A stretch of DNA of 64,000 bases from an uncultured Oscillospiraceae bacterium. GTDB lineage: Bacteria > Bacillota > Clostridia > Oscillospirales > Oscillospiraceae. Numbering within the stretch: position 1 is the stretch's first letter; every line of letters starts with the position of its first letter. Shown here piece by piece: positions 38,162 through 46,405 of this stretch. The translations under genes and the position numbers were made by a program. The DNA lies in contig CALWXF010000011.1 of NCBI GenBank assembly GCA_944385445.1, positions 1 through 64,000 of the forward strand, written 5' to 3'. The notes under the pieces were generated by a model. That model did no database searches and had not been told where the DNA came from. It was given only the letters and a program-made list of their open reading frames with translations.

Positions 38162-39070
38162 TTATAGAGCCAATGCGAACATCACAGAGCAAAACAGGGC
38201 AAACAGAACGAAGCCTATGTTTCCATATACGGCCTTGGCCCGGCCTTCCCGGGGAAGCTCACAGGGAGCGGGAGAGAGGGGAAAGCGTTTCCGGTTGACG
38301 GCACCCACCACCAGACCAGCCACCGCCAAACCCAGGTCGGCCGCCAGCAGATACACCTCCAGTCCGTGGGACATCATAAAGAGAGGCACCGCCGAACCCA
38401 GGAAATTGATGATCATGTGGATAAGGACGGGATAGCGGAGGCTGCGGGTGCGCAGATACACATAGGCCAGGATGAGCCCCACCCCGAAGGCATAGAAAAA
38501 CTGGTAGAAATTCATGTGGAACAGCCCGAATGTCAGGGCGGAGAACACCATGGCGGTTTTCTCTCCATAGCGTCCACAGCGGTCCAGCAGCTGTTTGCGA
38601 AAGACAAATTCCTCCACCACGGGAGCCACGATGATGGTGGTAAATAGGGCCAAGAAGCCACCGTCGGTGATATAGGTCTCTATGCCATTCTGAGCCGTCC
38701 CCCCAGACAGTGCCGCAGACAGCAGGGAGCCGATGACGTTGCCCAGGTATGTCACCGGGAAACATATCAGCAGCAGAACCAGAAAGCGAAAGGCTGGCAG
38801 CTGGCTCCGGGGTTGGGCGTGGGCGGGGACGCTCCGAATCAGAAGGAGGAAAATCGGGACGCCCACCACATACAGGGGGAGGGAACTGGCAGCCCAGAGA
38901 AACCATGGGTTGCTCAGCAGGTCCAGCCCTAAGACGGAGAGGACGCTTGCCACCATTCCCATCAACAGCTGGATCAGGATAGGGCACAATGTCATGGCAA
39001 ACAGCGCCCACCCCAACTTGCTAAAACAGGATTTTGCCTCTTGTATGGATACCAAATTCTCTTCGTTCAT
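38162..39070 (-). CDS. CPBP family intramembrane metalloprotease
   Basis: A 302-residue membrane protein with about eight helices and the CAAX-protease/bacteriocin-processing (Abi) motifs: EE-x-x-x-R as VEEFVFRKQLL, the histidine in FGLFHMNFYQ, and HMIINFLG. Members cleave membrane peptides or serve in bacteriocin self-immunity; which applies here is not shown. GGAGG upstream supports the start; longer in-frame starts have none. It is transcribed opposite to dnaJ and after a small membrane protein gene. Confidence 0.92.
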   Translation of the reverse strand: MNEENLVSIQEAKSCFSKLGWALFAMTLCPILIQLLMGMVASVLSVLGLDLLSNPWFLWAASSLPLYVVGVPIFLLLIRSVPAHAQPRSQLPAFRFLVLLLICFPVTYLGNVIGSLLSAALSGGTAQNGIETYITDGGFLALFTTIIVAPVVEEFVFRKQLLDRCGRYGEKTAMVFSALTFGLFHMNFYQFFYAFGVGLILAYVYLRTRSLRYPVLIHMIINFLGSAVPLFMMSHGLEVYLLAADLGLAVAGLVVGAVNRKRFPLSPAPCELPREGRAKAVYGNIGFVLFALFCSVMFALAL

Positions 39071-39117
39071 GTGGAACGTCCTCCAATTCTCTCTGGTTGT
39101 GATGCAGTTCTGAAGGG

Positions 39118-39540
39118 TTATAAGGGCCGTCCATGTTCCCGGCGGTGTCCGTCCCGGAGCGCGAAAAACAGACATGCAAAGCTGAGGAAAACGTCTAAAT
39201 AGATCAAACATCGATTGAATAGATATTTGAAATACGTCATATCTTGCTCAATATGGGTAATGGGGAATAGCCCCAGGCAGGACAGGACATGGAGCAGAAA
39301 CAGGGCCAGAGACAGAATGTAGACAGCCAGGCGGAACCCCTGGTTTTGGATTTCCTCCCAGGTAAACCGGGCCTTGTTGTACCCCCAAAGGATGATAAGG
39401 GGGGCGTACATGCTGTAGAAGAGTAGTTTCACAGAATAGGACATGCCTAGAGTGCGTGGGAGAAGGATAGCAGCCGTAGCCAAGATAATCAGAACCAGGC
39501 CAATGTTGTTCTGGGAGAATATCCCATGACTTGATTTCAT
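39118..39540 (-). CDS. Small four-helix membrane protein, unknown
   Basis: A 140-residue protein with four hydrophobic segments (about residues 13-29, 36-54, 72-92 and 112-128) and a basic tail. No family recognised. AAGGAGGG precedes the chosen ATG. It is encoded 47 bases before the CPBP protease on the same strand and may be its partner or substrate. That is inference from position only. Confidence 0.7.
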   Translation of the reverse strand: MKSSHGIFSQNNIGLVLIILATAAILLPRTLGMSYSVKLLFYSMYAPLIILWGYNKARFTWEEIQNQGFRLAVYILSLALFLLHVLSCLGLFPITHIEQDMTYFKYLFNRCLIYLDVFLSFACLFFALRDGHRREHGRPL

Positions 39541-39578
39541 AAACGACCCTCCTTGATATGGATATTTGCATTGTGAAA

Positions 39579-39618
39579 TAAAAACTTCCACAGTCCTGCG
39601 GGGGACTGTGGAAGTTTT
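39579..39618 (-). terminator. Terminator of the 135-residue protein gene
   Basis: AACTTCCACAGTCC/GGACTGTGGAAGTT stem flanked by A- and T-runs, giving TTTTTATTT on the minus strand and TTTTTC on the plus strand. Confidence 0.9.
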
Positions 39619-40026
39619 TCAATGTTCAATGGTGATGTTTTCGGTGCCGTGGGCCTCAAATTCGTCGATATAGGCGTCCATGCGCTCCATGAGCTCCTGT
39701 TGGTTGCTCTCGTCGATGGGGACGTAGTTCATATCCCGCCGGGCCAGGTCCTCGGCCAGAATGTCGAAGAACACGTTGTTCTCATATTCCATGATGGCCT
39801 CGTGGATGCCGCCCTCGGCAAAGGCCCTGGAGGGTACGATCTCGCCGTGGTACACCTCCGCCAAGGGCTCCATGCCCTCTCGGGCGGCCTGGGCAAAGAG
39901 CAGGCTTTCCACCTGGTCGTAGTCCTCAAAACGGTCGTCGCCCCGGGTGGAGTTGAGCACCCAGTTGCCGATATACACCATGTCCAGCAAGCGTCGGAAC
40001 TGCTTGCGTGTCAGTTGTACCTCCAT
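39619..40026 (-). CDS. Hypothetical acidic protein
   Basis: A 135-residue soluble, highly acidic protein (many Glu/Asp, net negative), mostly helical. It starts MEVQLTRKQFRRLLDMVYIG, and a longer in-frame start is less likely because AAAGGAGGG lies right before this ATG. No motif with a known function. It is a single gene with its own terminator, transcribed divergently from the SSB-like gene. Confidence 0.75.
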   Translation of the reverse strand: MEVQLTRKQFRRLLDMVYIGNWVLNSTRGDDRFEDYDQVESLLFAQAAREGMEPLAEVYHGEIVPSRAFAEGGIHEAIMEYENNVFFDILAEDLARRDMNYVPIDESNQQELMERMDAYIDEFEAHGTENITIEH

Positions 40027-40149
40027 ATGCAGCCCTCCTTTATAGGGGTATGCCATATATTATACTGACGTGTCTGGGAATGTCAACGGTCATACTCTGG
40101 CCCCCGCACGCATACACTCCAACAGATTTTACCCATGGAGTGTGATGTC

Positions 40150-40767
40150 ATGAGCCAAGTCAAAGGAGAAAATCAGGGGATGCTGCGGGGAGAAGTTCTG
40201 GCCGTTCCCAAGCTGTCCCACCACAACCACGGGGTGGACTACTACCTGGTGCCCTTCCGGGTGCCCCGCCTGTCGGGCGCCGAGGACGTGGTGAATCTGG
40301 TGGTGTCCCAGCCCCAGGCCGAGCTGTGGCAGCCGGGGAACTGGCTGGAAGTGGGGGGCGAGGTGCGCTCCTACAACAACCGCTCGGGGCAGGGCAGCCG
40401 CCTGGTCATCACCATGCTGGTGCGAGAGGTGCTCCAGGCCCACTGCCGGGAGGGGGAGAACCACCTGCTGCTGGCGGGTGCCCTGTGTAAGCCCCCGGTG
40501 GCCCGCCGTACCCCTTTGGGCCGGGAAATCTGCGATCTGCTGCTGGCGGTGAACCGCCCCTATGGCCGGGCGGACTACTTACCCTGCATCGCCTGGGGGT
40601 CGGTGGCAAACCGCTGCGCCCAGATGGAGGTGGGGGACCGGCTGCGCCTGGAGGGACGGCTCCAGAGCCGCCAATACCACAAGATGGTGGAGGGCGAGCG
40701 CCAGACCCGCACCGCCTATGAGATCTCCATTATGAACCTACTGCCTCAGAGCGAGGAGGAGTCGTAG
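40150..40767 (+). CDS. Single-stranded DNA-binding protein-like, two OB folds
   Basis: A 205-residue protein consisting of two OB-fold-like halves. The N-terminal half has GMLRGEVLAVPKLSHHNHGVDYY; the second half has the SSB-type layout TPLGREICDLLLAVNRPY, WGSVANRCAQMEVGDRLRLEGRLQSR. The second half is the more typical SSB/PriB-like domain. It lacks the acidic SSB tail tip. ATG 40150 is chosen over 40135 because GGAG is at 40137-40140. It ends inside the converging uracil-DNA glycosylase gene (22-base overlap). Confidence 0.82.
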   Translation: MSQVKGENQGMLRGEVLAVPKLSHHNHGVDYYLVPFRVPRLSGAEDVVNLVVSQPQAELWQPGNWLEVGGEVRSYNNRSGQGSRLVITMLVREVLQAHCREGENHLLLAGALCKPPVARRTPLGREICDLLLAVNRPYGRADYLPCIAWGSVANRCAQMEVGDRLRLEGRLQSRQYHKMVEGERQTRTAYEISIMNLLPQSEEES

Positions 40768-41330
40768 ACCTGGGGGCACAGCTGCCGGGCCTTGGAGCGG
40801 ATGGCCCGCAGGTCCCCGAAGGTGTCCGGCTTTTTGGAGGGGTCCCGGAGCAGAGCGGCGGGGTGGTAGATGGCGGTCATGGACACCCCCGCCTTTTCCA
40901 CCCACTGGCCGTGCTGCTGGGTGATCTTGTAGCCAGGGTCAATGAGCCGCTGGGCGGCGATGCGGCCCAGACAGACGATGATCTTGGGGCGCAGCAGGGC
41001 CACCTGGTTGCGCAGATAGCCGATGCAGGCGTCCTGCTCGGTGTGCAGCGGGTCCCGGTTGTGGGGCGGGCGGCACTTGACGATGTTGGCGATGTACACG
41101 TTTTTCTCCCGGCTCAGGCCGATGAGGGAGAGCATGTCGTCCAGCAGCTGACCCGCCGGGCCCACAAAGGGGATGCCCTGCAAGTCCTCCTGTTCCCCTG
41201 GGCCCTCGCCCACCAGCAGAATGGGGGCGTTTTGGGGTCCCACCCCGAACACCACATGGTGGCGGGTCTCCGCCAGGGGACACTGGCGGCAGGCTTGACA
41301 GGTCTCGTTGAGCTGCTCCCAAGATAACAT
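40746..41330 (-). CDS. Type-4 (Fe-S) uracil-DNA glycosylase
   Basis: It removes uracil from DNA produced by cytosine deamination. A 194-residue family 4 UDG: an N-terminal cysteine cluster CQACRQC for the 4Fe-4S cluster, the catalytic segment GEGPGEQED, a middle cysteine region (ANIVKCRPPHNR), and the C-terminal HPAALLRDP motif. The last cysteine (QLCPQVYD) may be the fourth ligand. It converges on the SSB-like gene and overlaps it by 22 bases at the 3' ends. Confidence 0.93.
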   Translation of the reverse strand: MLSWEQLNETCQACRQCPLAETRHHVVFGVGPQNAPILLVGEGPGEQEDLQGIPFVGPAGQLLDDMLSLIGLSREKNVYIANIVKCRPPHNRDPLHTEQDACIGYLRNQVALLRPKIIVCLGRIAAQRLIDPGYKITQQHGQWVEKAGVSMTAIYHPAALLRDPSKKPDTFGDLRAIRSKARQLCPQVYDSSSL

Positions 41331-41403
41331 ACAGTCGGCTCCTCTCCGGTGATCTTCTTTTCTCTAGTGTACCATAAACCAACGGATATGACCAGTCAAA
41401 AGC

Positions 41404-41525
41404 CTCCCTTGTGTAAAGAGAGGTGGCACGGCGTAAGCCGTGACGGAGGGATTGAACTCGGGTGTTTTATCCCCTCAGTCAGCCGTTGAGCTGACAGCTC
41501 CCCTTAGAAAATAAGGGGAGCCTTG
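41404..41525. repeat. Pair of short palindromic repeats in head-to-head orientation
   Basis: A reverse copy (GCCTCCCTTGTGTAAAG...GAGGGATT, 41404-41453) faces a forward copy (ATCCCCTCAGTC...GACAGCTCCCC...GGGGAGCC, about 41473-41525). The unit has MITE-like terminal symmetry. Related copies: 46319-46366, 51225-51271, 62881-63031 and a fragment near 3686. The spread and the mirrored arms suggest a non-autonomous mobile repeat. Confidence 0.8.
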
Positions 41526-41536
41526 GGTACGCTGCA

Positions 41537-41618
41537 TTGACAACCCCCGTTCTTCGGGTGTAAAATATCCAAAACAAGCCCCAGCTGTGGTTGTTTCACG
41601 GCTTGGGGCGTCTTTTTT
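41537..41618 (+). promoter_or_regulatory. gatCAB promoter followed at once by a terminator-like hairpin
   Basis: TTGACA (41537-41542), 18 bases, TAAAAT (41561-41566). The hairpin GCCCCAGCTGTG / CACGGC-T-TGGGGC (41578-41609) ends in TTTTTT (41613-41618), only about 5 bases after the expected start site. GGAGG and the gatC ATG follow. It may act as an attenuator or as a 5' stabiliser of the message. Confidence 0.75.
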
Positions 41619-41630
41619 GGAGGGACACCC

Positions 41631-41921
41631 ATGGAAGAGACAAGCAAGCAGGTGCGCAAGCTGGCCCACCTGGCCCGGCTCTCTCTCACCCCGGAGGAGG
41701 AGGGGGAGCTGGCCGGACGTCTGGAGCAGATGGTGAGCTATCTAGAGGCCCTTTCCCAGGTGGAGGATGGAGAAGCAACGGAGGCCACCTCCGCCGTCTC
41801 CTTCCGCCCGGACGGGGTAGCGCCCTCCCTGGACCGGGACAAGCTGCTGGAAAACGCCCCACAGGTGCGGGACGGGTATGTGGTGACGCCCAGAAGCGTG
41901 GGAGAGGGGGACGGAGCATGA
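41631..41921 (+). CDS. gatC: Asp/Glu-tRNA amidotransferase subunit C
   Basis: The small subunit that holds GatA and GatB together in the amidotransferase converting Glu-tRNA-Gln or Asp-tRNA-Asn to the amide form. The 96 residues have the family layout VRKLAHLARLSLTPEEE and a C-terminal LRxD-like region (DKLLENAPQVRDGYVVTP). Strong GGAGG upstream. Its stop overlaps the gatA start (ATGA). Confidence 0.95.
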   Translation: MEETSKQVRKLAHLARLSLTPEEEGELAGRLEQMVSYLEALSQVEDGEATEATSAVSFRPDGVAPSLDRDKLLENAPQVRDGYVVTPRSVGEGDGA

Positions 41922-43384
41922 ACCTCACCCACCTTACCGCCCTGGAACTGGGCCGTGCCATCGCTTCGGGGGACGTGACCATCCCCCAGGCCACACAGGC
42001 GGCTCTGGAGGAGATTTCCCAGAGGGATAAGTCCCTGAACAGCTGCATCACGGTTTTGACAGAGCAGGCCATGGAGCGGGCGGAAACTCTGCAAAAGGGT
42101 CTGAAACCGGGGCTGTCTCCCCTGTACGGGGTGCCTCTCCTGTTAAAAGACAACCTGTGCACCCAGGGGATAAAAACCACCTGCGGCTCCAAGCTATTGG
42201 AGGGCTATGTGCCCCCCTACGATGCCACGGTGGTGGAGAAGGTACAAAGGGTCGGGGGCGTGTGCCTGGGCAAGGGAAATCTGGACGAGTTCGCCATGGG
42301 CTCCACCACCGAGACCTCCCACTTCGGCCCCACCCGCAACCCCTGGGAGGAAAGCCGGGTGCCCGGCGGGTCTTCGGGCGGCTGCGCCGCCGGGGTGGCG
42401 GCGGGGTTTGCCTGGTACGCCCTGGGGAGCGACACCGGGGGCTCCATCCGCCAGCCTGCGGGGTATTGCGGGCTCACCGGGCTAAAACCCACCTACGGCA
42501 CCGTGTCCCGGTATGGGCTGGTGGCCTACGCCTCCTCTCTGGACCAGGTGGGGCCCCTGTGCCGGGACGCCGCCGACTGCGCCGCTGTGCTGGATATTCT
42601 CCAGGGGAAGGACTCCCGGGACAGCACCACCGTGGACGGCAACTACGGCGGGCTGCTCTCCTCCCTCACTTCCGACATTCGGGGCCTGCGGGTGGGCCTG
42701 CCCGTGGAGTGCTTTGGGGAGGGGCTGGACCCTCAAGTGGCCCAGCGGGTGCAGGAGGTGGCAAAGGTGCTCCAGCACCGGGGGGCCATCCTCACTGAGG
42801 TGTCCATCCCGGAGCTAAAACAGGTCATCCCCGCCTATTATGTGCTGGCTTCGGCGGAGGCCTCCTCCAATCTGGCCCGGTACGACGGGGTGAAGTACGG
42901 ATTCCGGGCGGAGGAGTACAAAAACCTGACCCAGATGTATGAGAACACCCGCAGCCAGGGCTTTGGAAAAGAGGCCAAGCTGCGCATCCTGTTGGGCACC
43001 TTTGTGCTCAGCGCCGGGTACTACGAGGCCTACTATAAAAAGGCGTTGGCGGTGAAAGAGCAGGTGAAGGTCGGACTGGAGCGGGCCTTTGCCACCTGTG
43101 ACGTGCTCCTCACCCCTGTCACCCCCAACACCGCTCCCAAGCTGGGGGAGAGCTTGGCCGACCCCATGAAGATGTATCTGTCCGACCTGTACACCGTCCC
43201 CGCCAATCTGGCGGGGCTGCCCGCCCTGTCCATGCCCTGCGGGGTGGACGGGGAAGGTCTGCCCGTGGGAGCCCAGCTCATGGGGCCCCGATTTGGGGAG
43301 CAGCTGCTGCTCAACACCGCCTATGCCTACCAGCAGGAGACGGACTATCATAAATGTGTGCCGAGAGGGGGCGAAGGGCGATGA
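41918..43384 (+). CDS. gatA: Asp/Glu-tRNA amidotransferase subunit A
   Basis: The amidase subunit releases ammonia from glutamine. It has 488 residues. The catalytic Ser-cisSer-Lys triad is visible as K77 (LLLKDN), S152 (PGGSSGG) and S176 (GSDTGGSIRQP), close to the canonical positions. The substrate loop includes CGLTGLKPTYG. The ATG lies in an ATGA overlap with gatC, and its stop overlaps gatB in the same way, so the three subunits are made in step. Confidence 0.98.
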   Translation: MNLTHLTALELGRAIASGDVTIPQATQAALEEISQRDKSLNSCITVLTEQAMERAETLQKGLKPGLSPLYGVPLLLKDNLCTQGIKTTCGSKLLEGYVPPYDATVVEKVQRVGGVCLGKGNLDEFAMGSTTETSHFGPTRNPWEESRVPGGSSGGCAAGVAAGFAWYALGSDTGGSIRQPAGYCGLTGLKPTYGTVSRYGLVAYASSLDQVGPLCRDAADCAAVLDILQGKDSRDSTTVDGNYGGLLSSLTSDIRGLRVGLPVECFGEGLDPQVAQRVQEVAKVLQHRGAILTEVSIPELKQVIPAYYVLASAEASSNLARYDGVKYGFRAEEYKNLTQMYENTRSQGFGKEAKLRILLGTFVLSAGYYEAYYKKALAVKEQVKVGLERAFATCDVLLTPVTPNTAPKLGESLADPMKMYLSDLYTVPANLAGLPALSMPCGVDGEGLPVGAQLMGPRFGEQLLLNTAYAYQQETDYHKCVPRGGEGR

Positions 43385-44802
43385 ACTGGGAGATTGTCAT
43401 GGGTTTGGAGACCCATGTGGAGCTGTCCACCGAGAGTAAGATTTTCTGTGGCTGTTCCACTTCCTTTGGCGCTGCCCCCAACAGTCAGTGTTGCCCCGTG
43501 TGCATGGGTCTGCCCGGGGCGCTGCCCGTGCTCAATGAGAAGGTGGTGGAGTACGGGGTGAAGGTGGGGCTGGCTCTGGGCTGCGCCATTACCCCGGTGA
43601 GCCGCTTCGACCGGAAAAACTACTTTTATCCGGATTTGCCCAAGGGGTACCAGATCAGCCAGCTGTACGCTCCCCTGTGCACCGCTGGCCGGGTGGAGGT
43701 GGGGGGGGCCACCATCGGCATCCATGAAATCCACATGGAGGAGGACGCCGGGAAGCTGTACCACGACCCACAGAGCGGGGAGACCTTGTGCGACTTCAAC
43801 CGCTGCGGAGTGCCCCTGTTGGAGATCGTCACCGAGCCGGACTTTCGTACCCCGGACCAGGTGGTGGCCTATCTGGAGCTGCTGCGGGAGCGGCTGCAAT
43901 ACCTGGGGGTGTCCGACGGAAAGATGGAGGAGGGCTCCCTGCGGTGTGATGTGAACCTGTCGGTGCGCCCGGTGGGGCGGGACACCCTGGGCACCCGCAC
44001 CGAGATGAAGAACCTGGGCTCCTTTAAGGCCATTGCCCGGGCCATTCAATACGAGAGCCAGCGGCAGATTGCCCTTCTGGAGCGGGGGGAGCGGGTGGTG
44101 CAGGAGACCCGCCGCTTTGACGAGGAGCGGGGGGAGACCTTCTCCATGCGCAGCAAGGAGGAGGCCCGGGATTACCGCTACTTCCCCGAGCCAGACCTGC
44201 CCCCGGTGGTGTTGTCCCAGGAGTATGTGCACCATATCCGGGACAACCTGCCCGAGCTGGGGGAGGTCAAGCGGAAACGCTACGCCCAGCAGTACCAGCT
44301 GCCCGAGTATGACTGCCAGATGGTCACCAGCCACCCGGCTCTGGCCCGGTTCTTTGAAGAACTGGTGGAGTTGGGCACACCCCCCAAGCAGGGGGCCAAC
44401 TGGATCATGGGGGAGGTGCTGGGGGCGTTGTCCACCCGGAGCCTCAGCCCTCAGCGGCTGCCCATCACCCCCAAGACCTTGGCCCGGCTCATTCAGCTGG
44501 TGAGTGAGGGCAAGCTGAACCGGAACACGGCGGTGAAGGTATTTGAGGCGGTGTTTGACACCGACGGAGATGTGGACGAATATGTATCGTCCCACCACCT
44601 GGAGCAGGTGCTGGATGTGGAACTGGTGGGGAACACCGTGGCCCGGGTGCTGGAGGAGAACCCCCAGTCGGTGGCGGACTGGCGGGGCGGCAAAGAAAAG
44701 GCCTTCGGCTTTCTGGTGGGCCAGACCATGCGAGCCTTGCAGGGAAAGGCAGACCCCCAGACGGTGCGGCGGGTGCTGACAAGTTTGTTGGACAATATGT
44801 GA
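43381..44802 (+). CDS. gatB: Asp/Glu-tRNA amidotransferase subunit B
   Basis: The kinase/transamidase subunit activates the misacylated tRNA. It has 473 residues: the N-terminal cradle domain (MGLETHVELSTESKIFCGC, with the zinc-binding cysteine cluster CGCS...CCPVC), the ATP/Mg site (YYPDLPKGYQISQ-type segment), and a helical YqeY-like tail. The start is ATG 43381 in an ATGA overlap. Because this genome also encodes GlnRS, the complex may serve mainly Asn-tRNA formation (see findings). Confidence 0.97.
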   Translation: MNWEIVMGLETHVELSTESKIFCGCSTSFGAAPNSQCCPVCMGLPGALPVLNEKVVEYGVKVGLALGCAITPVSRFDRKNYFYPDLPKGYQISQLYAPLCTAGRVEVGGATIGIHEIHMEEDAGKLYHDPQSGETLCDFNRCGVPLLEIVTEPDFRTPDQVVAYLELLRERLQYLGVSDGKMEEGSLRCDVNLSVRPVGRDTLGTRTEMKNLGSFKAIARAIQYESQRQIALLERGERVVQETRRFDEERGETFSMRSKEEARDYRYFPEPDLPPVVLSQEYVHHIRDNLPELGEVKRKRYAQQYQLPEYDCQMVTSHPALARFFEELVELGTPPKQGANWIMGEVLGALSTRSLSPQRLPITPKTLARLIQLVSEGKLNRNTAVKVFEAVFDTDGDVDEYVSSHHLEQVLDVELVGNTVARVLEENPQSVADWRGGKEKAFGFLVGQTMRALQGKADPQTVRRVLTSLLDNM

Positions 44803-44817
44803 AAAATAGAGTATACT
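44788..44817 (+). promoter_or_regulatory. Possible promoter of the small-protein/zeta-like pair
   Basis: TTGGAC (44788-44793), 18 bases, TATACT (44812-44817), inside and just after the end of gatB. It would uncouple the pair from gatCAB. Confidence 0.55.
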
Positions 44818-44837
44818 ACAACCAAGAGGTGATGAAG

Positions 44838-45056
44838 ATGAAGCAAGGTATTCCTTCGGATCGGATTTTGGTGGAACGTGCTAAATTTGCAGTTTCCTCC
44901 GAACTGAAACGCAAAGAGCAGCTGAACCTTCCTGTGGCAAAGTTTGATGCCAAGAGTGGACAAATTTATATGCACAACTCGGATGGAAGCATCACCGTTT
45001 TGGCACAGGGCATGAAGAGGGGGCGTTACAGTGAACGCTGCCGGGAAAAAGCCTGA
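44838..45056 (+). CDS. Small protein upstream of zeta-like kinase (possible antitoxin)
   Basis: A 72-residue basic protein starting MKQGIPSDRILVERAKFAV, with a helical first half and a short beta hairpin (GQIYMHNSDGSITVLAQ). It is not an epsilon antitoxin by sequence. ATG 44838 is placed 6 bases after AGAGGTG; two earlier in-frame starts are less well placed. It overlaps the zeta-like gene by 26 bases, the typical arrangement of an antitoxin and toxin, though the role is inferred only from context. Confidence 0.65.
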   Translation: MKQGIPSDRILVERAKFAVSSELKRKEQLNLPVAKFDAKSGQIYMHNSDGSITVLAQGMKRGRYSERCREKA

Positions 45057-45630
45057 AATCGTGGTATTTGCCGGGCCAAACGGTTCGGGAAAGAGCACCA
45101 TTACCAACTTGCTCCGGCCTGTGGAGATGCCCTATATCAACGCCGACGATATCCAGCGGGTGTTGGGATGCGATAATCTAGAGGCGGCAAAGCTGGCAGA
45201 GGCCCAGCGGGAGAGCCATCTGGAGCAGAAAAAGAGCTTCTGCTTTGAAACGGTACTCTCCACAGAGCGAAATTTGAAGTTATTGCAGCGGGCAAGAGAA
45301 AACGGCTTTTTCATTCGCTGTTACTATGTCCTGACCGTAGACCCTGCCATCAATGTGGCACGGGTGCAGTCCCGTGTGGCCTCTGGCGGTCACGATGTTC
45401 CGCCGAAGAAAATCATAGATCGGTATGATCGGGCTTTGCGCCTGGTGCGGGAGCTAGTGCCTGTGTGTGATGTGTGCCACATCTATGATAACTCCACCCA
45501 GAGCCCTTACCGCATTTTTAAGAAGCGGAAAGAGCTATGCTGGTATTGTACCCAGCGGTATTTGTGGTATAAAGAGGATATTGTGGCTCTGACTGGGGTG
45601 GAAAACGTCCCAAAAGCTGCATTGAACTAA
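45031..45630 (+). CDS. Zeta toxin-family P-loop kinase
   Basis: A 199-residue P-loop protein of the zeta toxin/AAA kinase type. Walker A is GPNGSGKST (residues 15-23), followed by INADDIQRVL with the acidic pair seen in zeta toxins, a FETVLSTERNL strand, and a C-terminal helical region with basic residues (RIFKKRKELCWYC). Zeta toxins phosphorylate UDP-GlcNAc and inhibit wall synthesis; that activity here is inference. The start is a GTG within the upstream gene (26-base overlap). A terminator follows. Confidence 0.85.
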   Translation: MNAAGKKPEIVVFAGPNGSGKSTITNLLRPVEMPYINADDIQRVLGCDNLEAAKLAEAQRESHLEQKKSFCFETVLSTERNLKLLQRARENGFFIRCYYVLTVDPAINVARVQSRVASGGHDVPPKKIIDRYDRALRLVRELVPVCDVCHIYDNSTQSPYRIFKKRKELCWYCTQRYLWYKEDIVALTGVENVPKAALN

Positions 45631-45637
45631 AAAGGGG

Positions 45638-45674
45638 AAAGCAGGTCACTCCAAGGGGAAGTGGCCTGCTTTTT
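45638..45674 (+). terminator. Terminator of the zeta-like pair
   Basis: AAAGCAGGTCAC/GTGGCCTGCTTT stem (one G-U) followed by TTTTT. Confidence 0.9.
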
Positions 45675-45694
45675 ACAGATAAGGAGGAAGGGTT

Positions 45695-46318
45695 GTGCCC
45701 ATTTGTTATATTTTTGCCTCGGGGGAGTACGGAAACCAGTGGCCGGACCTCCAGAAGGGGGATCTGTGCATTGCCGCCGACGGGGGTTTTAGCCAGATGC
45801 AACGCCATGGGGTGGACCCGGACCTGGTGGTGGGGGACTTTGACTCCCTGGGCTATGTGCCCCCCCATCCCCACATCGTCCGCCACCCAGCGGAGAAGGA
45901 CGACACGGACACCGCCCTGGCCCTCTCGGAGGGCTGGAGCCGAGGGTACCGAACCTTCCACATTTATGGCTCTTTAGGTGGAAGGCTGGACCACACCCTG
46001 GCCAATGTGCAGCTGTTGTGCGGCCTGGTGGAGCAGGGAGGCCAAGGGCTGCTGGTGGGCCCCGGCCTGACGGTGACGGCGGTGCACAACGGCACCCTGG
46101 AGCTGGAGGGGGAGCCGGGACAGACCCTGTCTGTGTTCTGCTGGGGGGAGCCGGCCCAGGGGATCACCCTGGAAGGGCTGAAGTACACCCTGGACCACGC
46201 CACACTGACCTGTGATGTGCCCCGAGGGGTGAGCAACGAGTTTTTGGGCGGTCCCGCCCGGATTACCGTCCAGCGGGGAACGCTGGTGGTGATGAGGGTG
46301 GACCCGGACAAGGGGTGA
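45695..46318 (+). CDS. thiN: Thiamine pyrophosphokinase
   Basis: It converts thiamine to thiamine diphosphate with ATP. The 207-residue protein has the TPK catalytic domain (CIAADGGFSQMQRHGVDPDLVVGDFDSL, with the conserved D-D/DFDS acid cluster) and the C-terminal thiamine-binding domain (HIYGSLGGRLDHTLANVQLL). Start is GTG 45695 after AAGGAGG. No thi operon or TPP riboswitch is near, so it appears to work for thiamine salvage. Confidence 0.95.
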   Translation: MPICYIFASGEYGNQWPDLQKGDLCIAADGGFSQMQRHGVDPDLVVGDFDSLGYVPPHPHIVRHPAEKDDTDTALALSEGWSRGYRTFHIYGSLGGRLDHTLANVQLLCGLVEQGGQGLLVGPGLTVTAVHNGTLELEGEPGQTLSVFCWGEPAQGITLEGLKYTLDHATLTCDVPRGVSNEFLGGPARITVQRGTLVVMRVDPDKG

Positions 46319-46366
46319 CAATCCCTCAGTCACCTTCGGTGACAGCTCCCTTTACACAAGGGAGCC
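46319..46366 (+). repeat. Short palindromic repeat, single forward copy
   Basis: CAATCCCTCAGTCACC-TTC-GGTGACAG followed by GCTCCCTT-TACAC-AAGGGAGC. It is the clearest single copy of the family also found in 41404-41525, 51225-51271 and 62881-63031. Two stem-loops per copy. Confidence 0.85.
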
Positions 46367-46373
46367 GAAAAAA

Positions 46374-46405
46374 AGATGGAAGCAATGGCTGCTTCCATCT
46401 TTTTT
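46374..46405. terminator. Bidirectional terminator between thiN and iscR
   Basis: AGATGGAAGCA/TGCTTCCATCT stem with a 5-base loop, flanked by AAAAAA on the left and TTTTTT on the right. The minus-strand isc operon ends here. Confidence 0.92.
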
